Shown here one piece after another: positions 1-12,000 of a DNA stretch of 64,000 bases (within the stretch, counting starts at the first letter, position 1; each line of letters opens with the position of its first letter). The DNA comes from Bolinopsis microptera. Lineage: Eukaryota; Ctenophora; Tentaculata; Lobata; Bolinopsidae. A program made the position numbers and the translations under genes. Under the pieces are notes generated by a model that worked only from the letters and a program-made list of their open reading frames with translations, made no database searches and was not told the origin of the DNA. The stretch lies in the NCBI RefSeq assembly GCF_026151205.1, contig NC_087080.1, positions 9,203,720-9,267,719 on the forward strand, given 5' to 3'.

Positions 1-3000
1 ATGTACCTGATTCGGGAGTAACCCTTCTGAAGGACACCACGTCTCCATCAATCTCCACATTATCCTTATCAGGTTGGAGAGTTATTATCGGGCTCGGTTT
101 TCCGTTCACACCGAGCTGTATACTGCCACTCTGTCCGTGGAAGAGCTGGAGGGAGTACACGCTGGAGTTGAACTTTGGAGCAGAGGTATCTGAGAGGATT
201 GTCAGCTCGATCTCCTCTTCAGCACTACCGTGCTTGTTTTCAGCTGTGATCTTGTAGACCCCGCTGTTGCTGAGAAGTGAGGTATCTATCTCGGCTTGGC
301 CTGGAGGGTGAGTTGGGGTAAAGATATGATAGCTTTATGCAATAATATGCTACAACAGCCGATAGAGAGTCTATAATAGTGAGGTCTGGAGTTTAATCTA
401 TAGAAATATTAAAATACTATCGAAGTGTCTACTGAACTCACCTATAACAGCATCATTTTCCTCATCAAGTTCAAGACTTAAGGGTATGTTCTCTCCGTTC
501 GGACCCGTTAGAGCCAGAGAGGGTAGCGGTAAACCAACCACCTTTATACTCAGAGTCAGATCCTCATTTCTGAGTATTTCCTGATCCTCAGGTACATCCA
601 CAAACTCTGGTCTACGTCCAACTGAGGGGATTGAGGTTAAACAACTGTCAAGAGGTACAGTGAAGATAGCTTGTGAAGATAGCTTGCGGAGTGAGATTGC
701 TTGCGGAGTGAGATAGCTTGCGGAGTGAGTCACCCAGGAGTAAAACTCAAAAAAGATTATACTCATAGGACAGGGTTTGTAAACTAAGGATCTGAAATAG
801 TTACCAATGACAAGTCGGAGGGTCTCAGTTTCAGGTTCCCCATCAGAAGTGTTGTTAGCGGTGATGGTGTACACTCCTTCATGTTCTGGAGTTACAACAG
901 GTATCACTAGACTTCCGTCATCTTCTTCCTCAATCTTGGGGATCGGATACAATTAATATTCAGTTTTTAGATTTAGTAATTAAATTATAACTTTTAAATA
1001 AGATATTTGTACTGGACGTGACTCCATCTTAGACATATTGATATAGTTCTTCACCGACAAGAAATTCTCCAACTAGGTTGACGAATGAAAATGTGTATTT
1101 ACCTCTCCACCGGGAGTGTCCCAGCTGATTGTAGGGGTGGGAATACCGGACACTTCTATTGGGATCTTAACCTCGTCACCGTATATTACTTTCAGAGGTG
1201 TGGGTACCAGAATACTCACTTGAGCTGGTACTACATCTGAGGCGGGAAGCTATTAAGAACATAAATATAAATAAGTATATCCAGAAAGGGGTTTTATCAG
1301 TGTGCGTTTCTTTACGGACCTTAATAAGGAACGCGAAATTATATCACAAGGATTTTAAAACAATACGCAGGTTTATGAAGGAGTTCACAACAAACCTTGC
1401 ACAACTTTAACATATCCCTTGGTAACGGCAGTACCGTACTCGTTAACAGCAGTAGCATAATACTCTCCCTCGTCAGCGAGAGAGAGCACACTGATACTGT
1501 ACCGAGATCCTATCAGATCACTGCGACGTGTCATCGTCATCGTCTGAGCTGACAACTTCACTGGAGCCCCTGGGGTGCGAGGGTTAGTGAACTGAGCTGA
1601 CAACTTCACTGGAGCCCCTGGGGTGCGAGGGTTAGTGAACTGAGCTGACAACTTCACTGGAGCCCCTGGGGTGCGAGGGTTAGTGAACTGAGCTGACAAC
1701 TTCACTGGAGCCCCTGGGGTGCGAGGGTTAGTGAACTGAGCTGACAACTTCACTGGAGCCCCTGGGGTGCGAGGGTTAGTGAACTGAGCTGACAACTTCA
1801 CTGGAGCCCCTGGGGTGCGAGGGTTAGTGAACTGAGCTGACAACTTCACTGGAGCCCCTGGGGTGCGAGGGTTAGTGAACTGAGCTGACAACTTCACTGG
1901 AGCCCCTGGGGTGCGAGGGTTACTGAACTGAGGAGAGTCTTATCTGTAATACTATGAACTATCAGTGTAACTTGTTGGGTTGTGATTTTTGGGGGTTTGT
2001 GCGAATAATTTACTTTCGCTGTGAGCACTAAGTTTAAATTTCAGATTCATTAAAATTTCGGGGTAATCAACAAGCTGTATAATGTATACAATGAAACCAA
2101 TTTGATAATACAGTAAAACCCGCGGAGTATGGGGGAAAGGAAACATCCACGGTAAATCGGGGCGCGGTAAATCGGGGTTTCACTGTATGGGTGAATGTTG
2201 ATATTAATAAATTAATATTATTGTTAATATCATTGATATTAATTAATTATAATTTATTTACCGTCAATAGTTCTGAAGAACTCTATTCTAGGTAGCGGGT
2301 TGCCAGTAGCAGTAACTGTCATTTGTAGTGCTGTACCGGTCGTTACAGTAACGTTCTGGAGAGTTGACACGAAGATTGGTTTTTTACCCTCTGAAATGGA
2401 AATATTGTAAAATTCATTAAATAATAAGGTTATCAATACATATTACATACATTATTATTATTATTTTTTCCCTATTTTAAACTATTCCAGTACATTGTGC
2501 AGAAAGTTGGAGATTTACAATTTTGGAAGCATGCAAGCATACAGATCTGATATCGATAGTAAATAATAAAAATACTCTAGCACAATTGTAACTGCAGTTT
2601 TACAGAACTCTAAATGCTTAATAAACACACTTGCAGATACCACTCGTATTCACACTCAGAATTGAATTTCGTCATTTTCCGATACGAGATCGGGACGGGT
2701 TCTATAAACAAACAACTAACACATATTACATAAATGATAAGATGCTGCCAAAAGTGTTTCAACTTTTAACACGTAAGTCTAAGAGGTCTTACCAATATTG
2801 ATGAATTATTTTGTTTCAAAACTTATTTTATTAACTTGTCATAGCACGTTTATTTCCACTATTAAATATTAAACTGTAGAATTTTGAGTAAATTTACTTT
2901 TTTATTTCTCAGATTCAATGATGAAGAAAACCTTCTACCCTTTTGTCGCTCGGCGGTATAAAGAAAAGAAGCCCATAAGTATAGTAAAGAGCTTTTAATT

Positions 3001-6000
3001 TAACTAAGAGTAAGGACACCATGTGCAGTGTGCACATGCTATTACTCCATCGCTAAATATTTTTTATATTAGATAATTAATTAAGGAGAAAAAAATTGTG
3101 GAAACAATTTAATGTTATGAGTATTCAACTAGTGACTATAATTCTTTCCAAAAATGATAAAGAAAAATTACCATTATTTGCACGTGCAGTTTTATTTAAA
3201 GTCCATTGTATTGGTGGCTAACTGAAATATACTAAGGACTCTCAGCAGAGAAGAAATTTATGCACTTACAAGACAATTCTTTTTAATCTAAAGTTCAAAT
3301 TTCTTTCTTCCATTGACTGATCATTGATATTTTAGTTGACTAACACATCAAAATTTAATCCTCAAAATAATAAGCGATAATTTTAAGTTTTCACTTTAGC
3401 AAGAAGCTGAGGTTTACCAGAAAGACAAATCAGAATTCAGGCTCTTTCAGTGTTATAATATACCTTATCAGACCTTACTTGACCGGACATTAAATAAACG
3501 GACATTAAAATGAACGCTCGAAAGCATTCAAAACCATCACAAATTTGTTCACCTTTTTTGGCGTTTTTAAATTTTAGCAGATAATTTGTAAACCAATTTT
3601 CATACAATAAGCAAGAAAAGCGGTCGTTAACTTTAAGCAAAAAAATGTCAAAATATCTGTCATATAACAGTGTCTATGATTATGAAAATTGTGTTAAAAA
3701 AAAGATACGAAGAAATATAATAGCCTCGTGTAGGCTATAACGTACGGACACTGCTTTTTTACCCATCTGTGAAGGCTATGACGTACGGTCACTGCTCTTT
3801 TACCCATCTTGCGAAGGCTATAACGTACGGACACTGTTCTTTTACCCATTTCGTGAAGGCTATAACGTACGGTCACTGCTCTTTTACCCATCTCGTGAAG
3901 GCTATAACGTACGGTCACTGCTCTTTTACCCATCTCGTGAAGGCTATAACGTACGGACACTGCTCTTTTACCAATCTCGTGTAGGCTATAACGTACGGTC
4001 ACTGCTCTTTTACCCATCTCGTGAAGGCTATGACGTACGGTCACAGTCCGGTTCATAAAACAAAAATATTTTCCAATAATTGTGTTAATAGGCTTATCTG
4101 TTGTTCATTAGGCCAAATAACTACCAACAAAATTTCGAAGCTTCAACTCCAACCGGAACCACCCCCACAAGCCACGCCCAATTTTTTCATCAATTTTTAA
4201 CAGGTAACAATCTTCATATCATCAATTTAGGCATGAAGGAGTGCTTTTAGTGCTCCAACAGTTTGGAGTCTAATAGTAATGGTAGAAAAAGGTTAACTTT
4301 AGTCAAAGTCTCAAGTCTCCACGGCGCTTGGTTTAGGCGCACCGGATCTCGCGTCTCCGCCGCAAAATTTGTTGCGCCAAAACTAAAGGTCGTAGAGACA
4401 TGAGACTTCGACTAAGGTTAACCTTTTTCTACCACTACTATTAGGAAAGCACATCAACAATGTCTCAAACACATTCCTTCATGCTTTAATCAACAATTTT
4501 ATAGATTTTACCTGTTAAGATATATTTAATAATTCTTTGCTGGATAATTCATTAGTGGGATTCCCTTCAAGTTAGGATCAGTGTTTGCATAGACGATATA
4601 GACCATCCTCGATCACATGATTAACAGGTGGGTGTCAGGACCATAACAGTTGCCACCCACAACATGGTTGCCACCCTCAACAGACCACCACGCTCGCTGG
4701 ATGAGCAAAGCCAGCTTGGGCTTCACTGGAGGACGAAGAAGAAGATCCAGCAAATGGCGCTGTTTGCCGTGTTCGTGTATCTGGAAGCATGGTTTACCTC
4801 TGGGTCACTCTTCTCAGCTGCATTCAACGACCTAAAGCTGCACAGCCGAATCCAGAAGTTCTCGAAGGTTAACAAGAAGGTATCCTGTTCCACAGCTCAA
4901 GTTATCAACAGGCACACATGGTACCTGACTGAAGATCTCGTCCCTCTCGCTGTGTTTGACGAGTCCTTATCTTTGGAGACGAGGAACAACATCGCAAAGA
5001 AGATCAGTCAACTGCCATCAGTCCTCCCTGACATCGGAAAACCTACTCTTCCCGCCCTCGCCAAGGAATCCTCCCTGATAGATTTCGTTGGCCCTCGATC
5101 CACCTTGCTCTTCAGTCTACTTGAAGTGCCACACTCATTCTTGGATGCTGAAGATTGGAACTCTACGTCTTCCTACAGTAAATCACGTAGTTTACTACAG
5201 AAACTTACTCCTCTGAACGACTCCTCAGAACGGGCACTTGCCTTAGCTACAAGACTTAACTCACATATAACGAGAGATGAGGAGTCCTTCCAGGAACTAG
5301 TCCAAGCGGTCGAATCTCACCGGAAGAGATACGGACTAGAAACAAAGGACGATATTAAGAAGCTTTATTAGATTTTATGTGTAAATGTTGTTTGATATTG
5401 ATTTTATTTTATTCTTAAACATAAACTGTCGTATTCAATCTATTAGCAAACCAAATATATACTTTGTCTTGACGCATCAGTAAGAGATTACTGGACCTCG
5501 TTAGTCACGAAGAAATCATCAGACCTTATTAATAGTGATCGGTGACCCTGTCAGTGACGAGCTATGAAGGAATTATTGGACCTCATCGATGCTGATCCTA
5601 TCAGTGACGAGTTATGAAGAAATAAGAACCTCACTTAAATACAAGTTTGACGAAAATATTCCTCTGGCAACGAAGATTAGACAGCTTGCTTGTGAAGGCA
5701 TGGCGATCCGAAAAACCAGGGTACCTAGAATCTAGATCATAACCTGCTGACTTCTTTAAAGCTTTAAAGGATTTTAAAGGATCAGTTCCACTTTTACATG
5801 CAAAATCCATATGATTGTCGTTTTAAGGATGACGGAATGTGTTTAAACTGTGCTCTGAAACTGTGCAGGAACCCGTCTAACCCTAAAGTGGTGTCAAGAC
5901 TCAAGAGACTAAAATAATTATTACCTATTTAATTCGCGTTTTTGACACCACTTGGGGGTCCAAATTGTGGGCTCTAAAACTCCTATTTCTTGGCCAATTT

Positions 6001-9000
6001 TTTATTTTTTCATGCTGATTTGAAGGCCATTAAAGCATTTGACCCAGTCAAAAAAGTTTCAGTTGTATATCTTTTACGGTTTTTGCGGAAAGTCGTGTTA
6101 AAGTTGATGCCATGGTGTCAGTAAAATGGCACGGAACCATATACCTATATATATATATCGTCTCGCTTTATATATAGTAAGATGGTAGAAAAAGGTTAAC
6201 TTTAGTCGAAGTCTCATGTCTCTACGACCTTTAGTTTTGGCGCAACAAATCTCGCGGCGGAGGCGCGAGACGCGAGATCCGGTGCGCCTAAACCAAGCGC
6301 CGTGGAGACTTGAGAGCACTGTTGGAGCACTAAAATCACTCCTTCATGCCTAAGGAACAACAGATAAGCCTATTCACACAATTATTGGATAATATGTTTG
6401 TTTTATGAACCGACTGTCGGACACTGCTCTTTTACCCATCTCGTGAAGGCTATGACGTACGGACAATGCTCGAAGGAAGTTTGTCCCCAGGTTCTCTTTA
6501 GTCGCCAGATTGAATATATTTTAGTCAAACTTAGTCAAAAGTTCAGCAAATACTATCAATTATGATTTATATGTAGCATCATTGGTGCGGCAAGTGCAGT
6601 AAACCCCGATTTACTGCGCCCCAATTACTGGATTTACTGCGGTCCGATTTACCGCGGATTTTTCCTTTTTTCTCCGCAGTATATCGGGATTAACTGTATT
6701 GGGTGTCTTGCTAAGAGTTTATGTGTGCTGTATTCTGTGTAAAACGGTTTCTTTATTTAGAAGATTTGTCTATTCTTGTGTAAACTATTGGTGTAATGTT
6801 GGTTGTATGTTCGTCATACACGTTCATGGTAATTTAGAAGAACTCAGGAAGAAAAAAGTATACCTTTTGAATGCAGAATTAGGTTTATTCAATTGAATGA
6901 CACCGCGAAAAGTTCAGAACCTAATCTAAGATCTACGTCCCAAATAAGTTGTTCACAAAAACTACCCTAACATATTTTAAACATCTTGACATAAAATCCC
7001 CAAACATAGTGAGCGATGCGGTGGAAGTAGTATTCGATGGTCTCGTCAGGAATGAAGGTAGGGTACTCAGGGCTTGTTGTCCAATCAGTGGTGGGTTCCT
7101 CACCGCAGTTCTCCTCATCATCTCCAAGATCACGATCATCCACTCCATCACATATCCAGTGCGAGGGAATAGTGCAATCAGTACCATTGCACCGGTATCC
7201 ACCATCACTTGTAGGGACAGGGGCAGGCTCAGTTATCCATTATTCACTGCAGTTCTCTTCGTCATCTCCAAGATCACAATCATCTATTCCATCACATATC
7301 CAGTGCAAGGGAATCATGTCATTACCCCCATTGCACTGGTATCTACCACTACTACTAGGGGTAGGCGTAGTTGTCCGACCATAACCGATGGGTGTTGTCG
7401 TCATCCATTCTGTAACACATCCCCAAGTTGTTGGCCAGCCGGTGGTTATTGATTCGGTTGTGGGCCAGTTAGTAGTTATCCATTCGGTTGCCGTTACCCA
7501 GCTTGAGCCACATCCGGAAAGCCAACCTGAGACATTATCCGTCCAAGAATAAGAGGAGGTCCCAGAAGTAAGAGGCCTGGTGTGTCCAAGCCCGACCAAG
7601 AGGAGAGTTAGGTAGAGAGTTGTGATCGTCATTATGCCGAGAGAATTAAGTGAGAGGGTTACAAGTTAGAGCTGTATAAATACTAAAATTAAACAAATAG
7701 TTCACGTGCAGGGAGCTCGTGTAGGGATCACGTGTAGGGAGCTCGTGCAAGGAGCTCGTGCAGGGAGCAATGATCAGTTATTGGAAAACACGGAGCTTGA
7801 GTAACACAACAAAGGAAAAAAAAAAGATCGTTCTGGGCGAGTACAAAGCGAGCTGAGGGAACATAAGACCCACTTCTCGGAGCAGAAAAATATTCTAAAA
7901 AAGTGCAAAAAAGAGAAAAGAGGAGCTAATGATTAATTTGGAATATACAAAAGTGTACTTTAATTGAAAAAACCTGGCTGAAATATGCACTCATTTACTC
8001 CTTAAGTAAGTAAGTATGGTCTATTTAAAAACAATATAATTAACTCCGGTTGTCATTGTCGTAAGGTGCGGCTTCGAAACCAGCTTAGAGTTGTAAGAAC
8101 GAGCGAGTCACTTTATTACTTGATCAAATCTAAATATTTTACTCGGCGTAAAAAATATAGTTTCTGGACAAAGATGAGATTTTTAAAATGGTGCAAAAAC
8201 GATTTCTCGGCCAGGTAGCGCAGTTGGTTAGAACGCCTGTCTTACAATCGTTAGGTTGCGAGTTCGAAACCCACTGACTGCCTGGTCGTGGGGTGAGCGT
8301 CGTCGACGTTCAGCTAAGGATCATGAGTGGTCTATGCAGCCCCCCGGTCTACTCAGCCGAATACTCGAGAAATCGGGTGTGAGGGTTAAATGAGGAGCTG
8401 CACATTGCAGCAAAGTCTCGGACGAAGAAAGTATGGTACACACTACCTTAACCGTCACTGGCCAAAAAAGATCCTTCGGCTTCCTGTAATTGGCTGGTTG
8501 CACTTGTGTAACATTGTGGCTGTTGGAATACACCGAAGTAAAATAAGTGTCTAGATAAAAAAAATACGAAACAAACCTTTTGGGGGCTAATTACTATACT
8601 AATAGTAGTTAAAGTATTCATACTTAAAACATACACTTCTTGCCAGTATTTTCAATATTCAGCTTACTTTATACTCAATGACTACTGACTAGTGACTAGT
8701 GAGTATGAAAAATTTCACGTTTATCTTTTCAGAATGTCAACAAAGAAATGACGGATGAAGACAGAAGAAGACTTTATGAAACATCAGGATCCCTGACTCA
8801 TTGACACTCACATTTATATTTCAGAAAGAGTAAATTTTTTAAACTAAAGGCGACCACTTACCGACGATGATGGTGAAGGCGTACTCAGCGACTCCCTCGT
8901 CGTTACTAGCCAGGACCTTGTACACACCGCTGTCTCTCAGATCCACCTCTTCTATCACCAGGGTCGTGTTTTCTGGTATCACCTGAGTTTAGGGCTTGTT

Positions 9001-12000
9001 ATAATAAGCTGTTTCCTAAATATAAGTTTAAAGTCAGACACGGTCTAAGGTTTAAGTGTATTCCTAATTTTTATAAAAGTACCACACTCTCTCCATCATC
9101 AGTTATTGATGATTACCTGGAAGCCCTCCAGCATAGCAGCGGGACCACCAGGGGTTAGCCAGGTTATCTCAGCGGCTGGTTGAGCGTCCACAACAACAGG
9201 TATCTCAATCCTCTCTCCAGCTGTTACCCTCAAGTTCACTGGTTTCACTACGAACACTGGTCCTGAGGGAGATAATCGTATAGTCTCAACGTTTGGTGGA
9301 ATTGGTGACTTACCCACTCATTTAATGTAAGGTTGAGTGTGCTAACTATGTTAATATGAGAGTACTCTGAAACTAACCATAGTCACAAGGATAAAGAGAA
9401 CACTGAACAGTCTCCATATCATCTCCAGGACAGCTGTCTCCGCCGTTCCTAGGAGCAGGGTTAGAGCAGGTCCTTGTCCTGGACTTGGTGCCAGTTCCAC
9501 AATCCACGTTACAGTCCGAGTAGTCGCTCCACGCGCTCCAAGTACCGTCAACAACTGAGGAAGAAGGGGTCAATATCACTGATGTGAGGAGACCAATAGA
9601 CCATGGTGCTCCGTTATTTTTAAAAACTTTTATTTTAAACTTTTATTTTTATTTATGGTGCTCCGTTATTGAAGGCTGGCTGGTTTTTAAAAGCTGTCGT
9701 TTGATGACAAGGACTGTGACCTTTCAGTTCTAATTATAGATTAAAAATCCATAAACATATTTGAAACAAACATTTTTCGTGAGGTCGAAGAGTAGCAAAA
9801 CTGTACTTTTTAAATCAATCTTAAAAACTTTACTTTTGGCAGAATTTTAAGTCAAATTTTCCGAAACTATCGAAGTCCAAACTCCAAACTAAATCAATCA
9901 CACCCAATTACCGATAATGATAGCAGAGCTCTTTTCCTCCACGCCCCTCTCATTAACTGCCGTACACACGTACTCTCCTTCATCACCAGGAGTCACGTAC
10001 ACGATCTTCAGCGTTTCCTTGACCTGGGTTTTACAAAGTTGTAATGTGCACAAAATAACTTTTACGGTAAAAATAAAATATCCTATGGATTTACGAACGA
10101 AGATCAGTAAAGGGCAACCCACGGTTCCACATGATAAACCAAGTACACTAACTGCAACTAACCTCGTAGGTTCTATCGTCCGCAGATGTCCTGGGAGCGG
10201 AGGTGACCTGGAGTTCCTCGTACCGGGTGATACTGACACCGGGGGCTGGTATTCCCCGTGCCACACACTCGATAGTCACGCTGTCACCTTCTCTCACCCT
10301 CTGTTCTTCTGACATGAACGTGATCTCCGGCAGCTCCAAAACTAAGGATTTTGGGAAATGTTTAAGTTGAAAGTAAACAAATTTCTATTTTATACTGGAA
10401 GCTTAAAAAACCTCGGTTGATGCAAAGTATTTGCCACTCTGTAAGCTGAACCACAAATATTTGCCACTCTGTAAAATATACCACAAATATTTGCCACTCT
10501 GTGAGCTGAACCACAAATATTTGCCACTATGTAAGCTGAACCACAAATATTTGCCACTCTGTAACCTGAAGTAGACTTAAACTCACCGGTAATGGAGGCA
10601 GTTGCTCGGTCAGTGTTATTACCGACAGTAACAGAGCAGGTGTATGTAGCATCATCGGAGCTTATAACATCTGAGATCTGCAGTCTGGAGGTCTTCTTTC
10701 TATTGTAGATCCTGGGAGAGGTTATTTAGTGTTAACAATTTTAGTTGTTCAAACTTTTCAGGATAATGTGTTACGTTAAGAGATCAAGGCTGTAGTGTGA
10801 TGCGTTTACCCGACTTAACGCGTCTAAAACAATCAAAACTCCACCAATTTCTAAATAACCACTAACCTGACATTTTCTTCCTCAAACAACTCCTCTCCAC
10901 CCTTATACCAAATAACCTCACCATCAGACACCTCGCACTCCAGGATAGCAGTCTCTCCCTTGTTGAGGAAGATGCTCTCGGGAGCAGATGTTATCTCCAC
11001 ACATTCGTTATCACATACCTGAGCAAGAGTTTAATGTTAACGAAGAGTATTGGAACTTCATCACAAGTGAAAACTCGATAAATAATAAGTTAATGCCATT
11101 TTGAGATTCTGAGATCCATGACAATGCATCGACCAAAAATCTTTTTCCACTGAATTTGAACTTATTTTGCCTTTTAATCATCAACACCTTTTTAAAAACA
11201 AGAATGTATGGCACTATTGTGGCAAACTGTTTCAATTCTCGACTGAAATTTCCAACAACTAACCCTGAATTGAGAAAGTTGGCCAGCACAAGTAACAGCC
11301 GAGTCCTGTGTACGTTTCTTCTTCGCAACACACTCCCTTGCACGGGACTGAGTTCCTGCCCCGCACTCGGAGTGACATTCCGTCCAATCAGACCATTCTG
11401 TGAACTTCCCTTCCTCTGTGGGATTATAGTGTAATTATAGTGTAATACTAATTAATCCTTTAGAGATGCACTAAAACAACTTTTAAATTATCACCATAAA
11501 AAGTTGGTTATCCCAAGAATATTACCGAGCCAATTAAGAAAAAAAGAGGGACCCTCACCATCGCAATCAGGTTTAATACACTCATCAAACTCCATGGCGG
11601 ATCCAGCACAAGGATCTCCACCATCACTAGCCTCAGGGTTATCACAAACACGTTCCCTTGACTTGACTCCCTTGCCACAGTCTACAGAGCAACTAGACCA
11701 GCCCGACCATTCTCCCCAGTTACCGTGGGTAGGACACACCGGACCTGGGGATAGGAAGGTGTGTGAGGGATAGGAATGTAGGTATAAAACTGAGGTTGGA
11801 GGCAGGTCGGGATTGAGAGAAATAGATATCAGTGACTTGTGAAGACAGGAGAAGAGAATCAAATATGTGAAATTCTGAAATATCTCAAAATAGATATATA
11901 ATATTCAGTAAAACCCCGATTTACCGAGTTTGGGGAAGGAAACAGCTGCAGTAAATTTGGGTGTGTGGTAATTTACCACTGGTAAATCAATGCGCGGTAA

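Larger units (their letters stand above)
2391..4042. other. Intron stretch without genes
   Basis: AT-rich intron sequence of the giant gene (intron 2391-8861); only the dispersed repeat at 2632 and the minisatellite from 3720 are recognisable. Confidence 0.6.

Noticed and set aside
1549-1927. CRISPR-like regular repeats
   Set aside because: Units are directly adjacent with no spacers, in a eukaryotic gene; the same applies to all other arrays here.
8209-8287. Functional tRNA gene
   Set aside because: Anticodon stem mispaired and a SINE body follows, so it is listed as a SINE instead.
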